Below are positions 57,231-64,000 of a stretch of DNA of 64,000 bases, one piece after another. Numbering within the stretch: position 1 is the first letter of the stretch; each line of letters starts with the position of its first letter. The notes beneath the pieces were generated by a model, which saw only the letters and a list, made by a program, of their open reading frames with translations, ran no database searches and was not told the origin of the DNA. Origin of the DNA: Rhyzopertha dominica (taxonomy: Eukaryota; Arthropoda; Insecta; Coleoptera; Bostrichidae); NCBI GenBank assembly GCA_025024175.1, contig QCXZ01000053.1, positions 7,502,001 through 7,566,000 of the forward strand, given 5' to 3'. Position numbers and translations under genes: made by a program.

Positions 57231-57584
57231 TGTAAAAAAAATATAGGTTCAATACGATAAGGAGTGGAGAAGACTACAAAGAGAAAGCAGCATGAAGAAA
57301 AATGTTTCAAGACCAATTTGACAGACGTTTATAATAGGTTTTATTTACAGATATACCTTAATCGAGGAAACTGGTAACAATCATGGCCACGGCTCATACA
57401 GTATCGTTGAGTATACCGTCTTCCTTAATATACCACCGGCCCAAGTAAAGGACTGTCTCATTAACAAAGAGACAAAGTTGATTTTTTGATAATAAATGGT
57501 GGGTAGCTTTGAGTAAAACAAAATCATCATTCTGGCTTTTATTACTGTTGGTTTGTGTTAATTTCCGATTTAAAACAATGAAAC

Positions 57585-58190
57585 AATTAGAATATGAAAG
57601 CTTTGCAAAAAGAGTTGTTCAGCATTACGAACAATACGGTAAAATCAGAGTGTGTTCAACACTAAACGAGAGGGAGTTAGGAGAACCACCATCTATAGAA
57701 TAATAAAAAGGTGCAAAAATACCGGAAGTGCAGAATTCCGAAAAATTCCAAGAAAGTCCAAGGTCCCAAGAACCCGAGGAATACAAAACGGGTAAAACAG
57801 GCGTTTACGGAAAAATACGCATTGATTTCTATGAGAAATGCAGCAACATAGTTCGATCTGGACAAATCAACAGTGTCTGGGATTAAATTAAAGGCATTTT
57901 CAAATTATCAAAGACCTAGAAATACGTGCCAAAAGAGGATGTCAAAGTGTATGAGAAAACGCTACGAAAAACTCTCATCATAGACGATGAATCGTGTGTG
58001 GCTGCCGATCCAAACGATGTTTCCTGGTAGGCAATATTTCCATGCAATGTAAGTAGACAGACGTAAATTATGCTGATAGAGTGAAGCCCGAAGTCAAATT
58101 TTTCAAAAAATATCTTGTTTGCAACGTTTCGATGCTTCCATCTCCCATGGTTCCATAAACTCAAAAATTTATGTTAGGAAATGCGTAAAA
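57585..58190 (+). pseudogene. Tc1/mariner-type transposase relic
   Basis: Plus strand, several frames: KQLEYESFAKRVVQHYEQYG, then VRRTTIYRIIKRCKNTGSAE (about 57675-57735), the HTH pair, and VYEKTLRKTLIIDDESCVAA (about 57945-58010), where DDES is the position of the first catalytic Asp; VKPEVKFFKKYLV follows near 58085. The second and third Asp motifs are not found downstream, so the copy is 3'-truncated or deleted. The KTL..IDDE..V segment is typical of a group of insect mariner-like elements distinct from the others here. Stops and indels throughout. Confidence 0.65.
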
Positions 58191-58199
58191 AAGCGATTC

Positions 58200-58565
58200 A
58201 TCCCCTTTTTAATACACATACAATAAAGATAATATAATTTTTGTATGTGGCAACCTTTTATTGGCAAATTCAATCCAACTCATCAACTCTAATGCGCCTC
58301 TTTTATAAACTACTAAAATAAGATTTACAGTGGGATTGGTCCATATAATGTCAAAAGATGCTTCAGAAACTGTGAAAAATCCCTTGTCTTAGCACATTTT
58401 ATTTAAGCTACACAGAATCGTTAAATTAACAGTAAATGCGTTAGAGAGTATCGAGCTTTCACCTCAGGGAGTATAAAATTGTACTACTACTAAATAAAGT
58501 CTGATTCAAAAGTAGGGACTTGCCATTATTTTTGTTGTACATAAATTGTTTCTTGTAATTTACGG
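58200..58565. other. No gene recognised
   Basis: AT-rich spacer with no open frame of interest. Confidence 0.45.
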
Positions 58566-58569
58566 AATT

Positions 58570-58840
58570 ATATAAAAAAAGTGGTAGTTATATATCTGTT
58601 ACACCTGTATCTTAAATACGTGGTAAAATAGGTAGTTAACTTTGACCTAAAGTAAATATGACAACGATTAATTTTATTTCTCTGGACACTTTTTTTTTGT
58701 CTGTAATATGTCGTAGTTTGTTTGGTCGGGCAATCAGCATTATAGGTCTCTGTACTTACAGACCGTACCAATAACCTACGCAGTAGTTAGTAAAGTTACG
58801 GCTAGATGACTTATAGAGTTTTCCACAAAATAATCCCAGT
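58570..58840. repeat. Diverged dispersed repeat, partner of 26440-26740
   Basis: Shares ordered blocks TTACACCTGTA, AGGTAGTTAACTTTGA, AATATGACAA and CGGCTAGATG with the copy at 26 kb. Confidence 0.5.
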
Positions 58841-58844
58841 GCCG

Positions 58845-59940
58845 TATAAGATTTGTCCACGTCAAAAACTGCCTACTTTGTCCTCTGGCATCATTTTATT
58901 AGGTTTTGGGTCTTTCTATTTCTATTTGGTGATCAGAATCCGATCAGATCAGGACTTTTATCCCATATAATTTTTTAGTTAGCTTACTCATACAGGTTAT
59001 TATAATGATGTGTATGAAATGGATCTGCCACTGAAAAATAATCTAATAATCTGCTTGAAAAAACAATGTAATCATAGCATGTTCTGGAATGACAAATGTT
59101 TTACTGCAAGCAAGTTGTGGTAAACTGTACTTACAGATACAGGAAAATGGACGTTTTCTTCCAGCAACCTTCAATTAACGCTGAAAGCTACTAACCTGTA
59201 AACAAAAAATGTTACATGTCAACTATGAGCATTGTGTTTAAACTAACAAAACAAGTTTGCCCTGTTTACAGAATTAAAAAGTCATTCAGGTTATAACAGT
59301 AATATCTTCTCACACATACCTCTGAGCAATTACGTTTCAATTAAGTATGTTTGAGACATTGCCCCAATTAACTGCCAAGTTTTGCCGACCATTTGGCTGG
59401 TAAATGTAACGGTTATAATTTGAAACATCAATTTGTGTGTCGCAGAAGTGTATTCTAGTTATTATGCCGATTAAATTAAAAAGCCTGAAGACAAGTAATA
59501 AAAAATAAAGCAAAACGCGACCGATTAGTTACATAATTTTTATTAGATTCAAAACATATGTAAATAAATTAGGAGCTAAGTGTAGTTTTTAATTATAATT
59601 AAACTATAATGAAAACCCCTAATTGTACTGATTTAGAAAACCTAAATACGTATTTTGCCATCTACAGTACAATTTGGTGGTTTTAAGACAAAAACTTAGT
59701 GAATTCGCTCTGTGATACCCTTGAGCATCTATGTAAAAGCTTTCAGTGCAGATTTATGCTTTCCAATTCGTCGATACAAAGGATTTTAGAGAAGCATAAG
59801 TGACACGATTACAAATTTTCCTCTGTAAATAACATGGATTCTACATATGCGTAACAAAGAAGTACGTTCTGGTAAAAGGTATTAAGACATATTAAAGAAG
59901 ATCGCATAAATTGTAGAAAACATAATTTGGACGGATTAAT
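58845..59940. other. No gene recognised
   Basis: AT-rich; nothing beyond chance frames. Confidence 0.45.
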
Positions 59941-60820
59941 TATTGGTTGTTCGGAAAGTAATTTAGTTTTTTTTTTGTGGAAATGAAAGACAGTTTTCGT
60001 ATAATACACAAATACTTTATTAAATGATATATTGGCCATTCTGGTCCAACACCTTTTGCTATCTTTCTGGTAGTAGCTCATAAAATTTTTGGTCTTTGCT
60101 GGCAAAAAACTGATCGAGGTGGTTTTTTGACCTCCTCATTTNAGGTGAAGGTTTACCGTCTAAAAANTTTNGGAGTGACCGGAACTAATAATAATCCGAT
60201 GGTGCCAGGTCTGGAGAATATGGCGGGTGTGGCATTATATCCCATTCAAGCTGTAAAAGCTTTTGGCGAGTGACCAAACTTGTGTGAGGTCTCGCGTTGT
60301 CTTGGTGAAACACTACACCTTTCCTGTTGATTAGTTCTGACCTTCATTCAGTTTGTCCAGCTGATGACAGTAGACTTCCGAATTAATCGTTGTGTTATCC
60401 GGNAAAAGCTNAAAAAAAAACGATTCCTTTAAAATCCCACCAAACAGACAGCATCACCTTTTTTTTGGTGAATATCGGCTTCGGAAGTGGTTTGAGCGGG
60501 TTTATCTTTTTTGCTCCATGACCTCTTGCGTTTGACGTTGTTGTATACAACCCATTTTTTCGTCCCCAGTGCGCTTCAAAAACGGATCATTTTCGGTGAC
60601 GTTTGAGAAGCAAATCGCAGGCGTCGATGTATGGGTTCCTCCCATACATCGAGCTTCGAGGATAATCCCAGGCCATTGAAGTGGTTGAATTTGATCAATT
60701 TAACCCCAATCCGATCTCACGTGTTGTTATTCGCCGGTTCGCATCAACTAATGCCTTTATCGCGTCTTCATCAGCTTCAACCGGCCTTCCCGAACGTGGC
60801 GCATCTACGACATCAAAATT

Positions 60821-62105
60821 GGGTATTTGCCATGTGTTTATATTTTATTAAATTGCATATTAAGAGGTAGCATCTAATCCACAATACAGCTGTGACAGCT
60901 TATAAATTCGAAAAAAAGGGATCGTAAGGTGTATTTTTAATATTAAAAATGTGAATATTTAAAGGGACCGCCAAAACGCGAACATATTGGCCGTGACGTC
61001 AGGTGTCTTGTAAATGGCCGCTTGTTTACATCTGGGGTCAGCGCGTCACGCGTCAGCCTCAGCCCGTCAATTTATCAGTTTGTTGTTTGCGTTCATTTTG
61101 TGACAAGTGAATTAAAATACGCCAAGAAAAAGTGAAACACTTATGACTTATGACTTCTGAAGGCATGTTCATTGTTATGGATTTGTTTACAGCGATGAGC
61201 GGTTCAACGCGGCGGAGATGAGGAACGTAAAAGCAACAGCATAAGTGAACTTTTTATCAAATTAACGTAGCATTGATCACAGTGGCTTGTTGGAAACATA
61301 CTATTTGTAAACATAAAAATGTAAGAATCAGNAATGTGCCCTAAACTTGACATTTATTTTAGAGGTTAGAATAAATATAAATTGCATTTATTTTCGGGGC
61401 TCTTGCGGCTCGTTTCCGGTCTGGCTCACAGTCGAATATTTGGGGAACAACGCCGTTCTTTATTATAACATTTCACTCTATCAACTTTAAAAACGCATAT
61501 AATTTTTCACATCCTCTTCAAGCTATAACAAAATGGAAACTGAATGGTAAACACTTATAACTCCAAAAAGAGTAATAAAACTTACAGTAAGAATTAAGAT
61601 GATCTTCACAACAGAAAAACCAAACTTTGCGATTTCGGCATATCACGTCTAGGAGCCTTAAACAACTTTTTCATACGTTGATAATCTCGAGGAACGGTTA
61701 CAAAAATTTTGTTAGCTGTACTGACTGAAGTACTTTTATAACCATGTACAAAATAACACTTGTTTTGTTTTCCATACATAACAGATGCTTGTAAAACTAC
61801 ACAAATCACTTTTTGGTGCGATCTTACACTGTCCTTTCAATGAAGACCACACAAAAGCTTTTGCAATATAAGAATGATACTACACCATTAAGCAGCACGC
61901 TCCTCGGTAATGTTTACATGACACTTGACGTCAGGAGTTGAATAACCTTGGATAGAAGCGTTTTGGCGGTGACTCCTAAGATTCGAAATTCAGACCTGAA
62001 ATTCTCTACCTACAAATATTTTTTTTATTTTTTTTAACATGGCGTGAGATATATATGCACTTCAAGATTCATTTTGCGTAATTTTCAAAAAAAGTGATAA
62101 TACCC
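60821..62105. mobile_element. 1.29-kb THAP/YqaJ DNA transposon derivative, copy 3 (AATT target)
   Basis: Near-identical to 40064-41315, with the same GGGTATT ends and AATT on both sides (60817-60820, 62106-62109). Removing it with one AATT rejoins FRSGN to FDVVDAPRSGRP of the host mariner in frame. The plus strand has FVYSDERFNAAEMRNVKATA (about 61185-61245); the minus strand has the THAP-like piece at 61606-61809. Confidence 0.9.
61606..61809 (-). pseudogene. THAP-like zinc finger in element copy 3
   Basis: Minus strand: MICVVLQASVMYGKQNKCYF, VHGYKSTSVSTANKIFVTVP, then DYQRMKKLFKAPRRDMPKSQ. The THAP layout is visible (NKIFVTVP, F..A.RRD) but GYK replaces the expected GC and the final Cys-x2-His is lost. 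It starts about 300 bp from the right end and faces inward. Probably a decayed transposase N-terminus; what follows (the EEDM..YMRFKL segment of copy 2) is more degraded here. Confidence 0.55.
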
Positions 62106-62449
62106 AATTGCCGGAACGAAATTTAGCATTCTGGCACTGGCGTACTGTCAACACACCTTCTCCATACACATCGGTCAATTTCTTTCTGGCTTGAACAGCA
62201 TTTTTACCCTTTCTGTAGTAAAACAGGAAGATATGTCGAAAATACTGCTTATCGCTCTCCATATTTAAAAAGTGCACCAACCAAAAACTTACTGCGTAAA
62301 ATTAATTGGAATTTTTCACACATAAACCTTGCTATATGAGCTCTCAAAGCATATAAAAATTACACGGCTTAAATGTGAAGTTGGGTGCACAAGATACAAT
62401 TAAATCCTCTGTCGGGAAAAAAACGAAATTACTTTCCGAACAACCATAT

Positions 62450-63230
62450 AGAATTTACGCCTGAAGGTATTATAAACAGCAAAAGCTGCCATTTCTGGGC
62501 CAACAACGATCCTAAAAACGGGTGAAGAAATTGGTTTTAATTATGAAGATTTAGTTCCGGCGTTTTATTCACCACCAGAATTTGGATTCTGCATTGCATT
62601 GAAATATTTTAAGACCACTGATCGCCGCAGCTTATTAAAATTAGCCATTAAATTTATTCGGATCTAAAATTATCGTTGCTGGGCCTTGATAATTACGGAA
62701 AGCATTTTGTGATGGTATTGAGTTTGACCATAGTCAATAAATATCTTAGCAAATCGTGTGAGCTTTGAGGTTAAGTAATCGGGCATTGTTCCAGTCGATT
62801 TCACAAACAACTCTGGCATTTTAAAAGCACAAAACGTCTGGTTCCCGAGGTTTCCGACTGGCGATTGCCTTCGAATTTATTTATACGGGGAGTAATAACC
62901 CGCATGACGAATTAAGCGACCAGATTTATGTGACTGGTAAAATTGATGCGACATTAAGGGCCGCTCCCGACTGCAATGTACACAATTTGAATCGTTTAAA
63001 GCCAATTGAACGGACCGTGTAATTCGAGGAGGTCCCGTTTACGTACAGGAAGCTCCTAATCAATCCTGAATGCCACTAAGTAAGGCCAATTCATTCTGGT
63101 TTTGTCTTTGGGAACACAATCGCTTTTTTGGTCTACTCAAATCGTGAATATTTTGAGTGCCTAGACAGAGACTTCATTTTTTCATTGTATTGCGGGAAGA
63201 TAATATAAATACTTAGTGTTATTTTTGTAT
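62450..63230. other. No gene recognised
   Basis: A plus frame of about 42 codons at 62890-63020 (VTGKIDATLRAAPDCNV) is open but unrecognised. Confidence 0.35.
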
Positions 63231-63233
63231 CTA

Positions 63234-63304
63234 GAACGCGAAATGATACTTTTGCGTTCAAGAATGGAAGTATCCATTCGAGAACGGAACAGCATTTCGC
63301 GTTC
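63234..63304. repeat. Hairpin with about 33-bp arms
   Basis: GAACGCGAAATG and AAGAATGGA on the left pair with TCCATTCGAGAACG and CATTTCGCGTTC on the right, with a loop of 4 bp. Confidence 0.7.
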
Positions 63305-63491
63305 GAAATACGAACAATATTTTTCGAAAACTGCGATAAAATTAGATAATTGTATGTATAACAATTTAATTTACATTTGAAATCCTTTAAAATGCTGTTT
63401 GAATCAAGACATTTTAAGTGCGGGGGCGTTGCCTGTCATAATAAATATATTGTAATTATTCATAAACTAAAGGGTACAAAAGAGTGTTTAA

Positions 63492-63645
63492 TTGAAAACG
63501 AGCTCGGAAAGTGAAGAGGAGCATTTACCAGGAGAAGTATTGGATGCGGCGCAAAGTGCAGTTTCACAATTATTAATCCCCAAAAAATCGCCGAGACAGT
63601 ACGAGATCGCCTACAACGAATTTAAACCAACATCATTAATTTAGC
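63492..63645 (+). pseudogene. Insect tyrosine recombinase N-terminus relic
   Basis: The plus strand reads KTSSESEEEHLPGEVLDAAQ, then SAVSQLLIPKKSPRQYEIAY and NEFK, and stops. An acidic start followed by LDAAQSAxSxLLIPKKSxxxYExAYxxF is the beginning of the core-binding (SAM-like) domain of uncharacterised insect tyrosine recombinases. The upstream ATT in place of ATG suggests the start is mutated. The catalytic part is absent here; a catalytic fragment of the same type is at 53588-54207. The next sequence is a LINE, so the rest was probably lost when that inserted. Confidence 0.55.
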
Positions 63646-63654
63646 CTAATGTTT

Positions 63655-64000
63655 TAGCTTCTCCACTGGTTAATATCTCAAATTCTGTTCAAATATCTAC
63701 GGAGGAATTAAAAAAGGTGAAGAAAAAACTTCGTCAGTTAAGAAAAAGATGCGAACCTTCAGTAGAGTTGTCACAATTATTCTCATTGGAAGAACTTAGG
63801 CAAGCTATTTGTGCTTTGAAAACCCGCAAAGCTGCTGGTTTTGATGGTATTTACCCAGAATTCTTGAAAAACTTGGGACCGAATGCTTTAAGATGGTTGT
63901 TATTGTTCTATAATAATATTTTAGATACATGTACTCTTCCAAGTTTCAGAAAACATAGGTGATTGCTGCCTTAAAACCTGGAAAACATCCAAATGAAGCA
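63655..64000 (+). pseudogene. Jockey/I-like LINE RT, N-terminal part (runs off the window)
   Basis: The plus strand reads FSLEELRQAICALKTRKAAG, FDGIYPEFLKNLGPNALRWL, LFYNNILDTCTLP and, after a one-base shift near 63955, VIAALKPGKHPNEA. This is the start of a non-LTR reverse transcriptase (the K..AGPDGI..E.L and PSxWKxAxVxxLxKPGK motifs). The palm with YADD would lie beyond 64000. A stop (TAG/TGA) at the shift makes the copy defective in the window. Confidence 0.85.

Larger units (their letters stand above)
60020..62262 (-). pseudogene. mariner transposase (DD34D), split by the THAP element
   Basis: Minus strand from ATG 62262: MESDKQYFRHIFLFYYRKGK, NAVQARKKLTDVYGEGVLTV, RQCQNAKFRSGN (the usual WF after QN is lost) up to the insertion at 62109. 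It resumes at 60820 with FDVVDAPRSGRPVEADEDAI and TTREI, then after frameshifts VFHQDNARPHTSLVTRQKLL (second Asp, about 60310) and HPPYSPDLAPSDYY (third, about 60200), ending GQYII at 60020-60022. 34 residues separate the last two Asp. The GDEK first-Asp motif is present near 60560 in another frame. Broken by frameshifts besides the insertion. Confidence 0.85.
59943..62447 (-). mobile_element. mariner element interrupted by a THAP element
   Basis: Terminal repeats TGGTTGTTCGGAAAGTAATT at the left (from 59944) and the complement at the right (to 62446), TA on both sides (59941-59942, 62447-62448). Without the 1285-bp insert and one AATT it would be about 1.2 kb, normal for mariner. Different subfamily from the mariner at 48719. 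Confidence 0.9.

Overview
This is AT-rich eukaryotic DNA, almost certainly from an insect. The transposon families seen (mariner/Tc1, DD41D mariner-like, piggyBac, hAT-type MITEs, Penelope-like elements with GIY-YIG, jockey/RTE-type LINEs, insect tyrosine-recombinase relics, THAP/YqaJ-type fragments) are a typical insect mixture. There are no operons, Shine-Dalgarno signals or bacterial genes. Two 100-bp N runs (31126-31225 and 56511-56610) are scaffold gaps. I recognise no complete host gene. The only host-exon candidate is a small GC-rich block with good splice sites on the minus strand at 10054-10134. The window is therefore probably intergenic or deep-intronic DNA built from repeats. No species can be named.

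Layout. 0.4-1.5 kb: DD41D mariner-like transposase relic (-). 2.9-3.6 kb: LINE tail (+). 4.3-5.6 kb: Penelope-like element with GIY-YIG domain (+), and a second, more decayed one at 6.4-8.1 kb. 9.2-9.6 kb: TA-flanked MITE. 10.5-11.6 kb: LINE scrap, then a decayed element carrying YqaJ-like and THAP-like reading frames on opposite strands. 18-20.5 kb: DDE transposase relic carrying a hAT-type MITE with a perfect 8-bp target duplication, then a THAP relic. 20.5-31 kb: mostly old repeats and hairpins. 31 kb: transposase N-terminus cut by a gap. 32.8-33.6 kb: head-to-head Penelope tails forming a giant palindrome with hammerhead-like motifs. 34.9-35.6 kb: a second long foldback. 35.6-36.8 kb: RTE-like LINE (-) split by a 396-bp solo LTR. 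38.2-41.4 kb: another LINE (-) split by a 1.25-kb THAP element. 43.7-48.1 kb: 5' part of a mariner abutting a piggyBac transposase that is itself split by a 1.8-kb TG..CA insertion. 48.7-50.05 kb: full-length mariner. 51.1-53.4 kb: full-length DD41D element with TIRs of about 400 bp. 53.6-54.2 kb: tyrosine recombinase relic (-). 56.6-57.2 kb: LINE (-). 57.6-58.2 kb: mariner relic. 59.9-62.4 kb: mariner (-) interrupted by the second THAP element. 63.5-64 kb: tyrosine-recombinase N-terminus followed by a LINE reverse transcriptase running off the edge.

Most informative points. (1) Two copies of one about 1.27-kb element are inserted into two unrelated coding sequences (a LINE endonuclease and a mariner HTH region). 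Excising the element plus one AATT restores the reading frame in both, which fixes the target duplication as AATT and the ends as GGGTATT. The element carries the 5' ends of two inward-facing genes, one THAP-like and one YqaJ-type-like. I read it as an internal-deletion derivative of a larger two-gene DNA transposon that I cannot place in a named superfamily. (2) A mariner N-terminus lies upstream of a piggyBac ORF with a strong donor and acceptor that would splice in frame, the arrangement that produces host-transposase fusions such as CSB-PGBD3. (3) Penelope tails with hammerhead-like cores occur in several families and in head-to-head palindromes.

Every transposase and RT ORF carries frameshifts, stops or insertions, so nothing here looks autonomous today. 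Nested insertions give relative ages: LINE and mariner hosts are older than the THAP element copies; the piggyBac is older than its TG..CA insert; the RTE-like LINE is older than the solo LTR.
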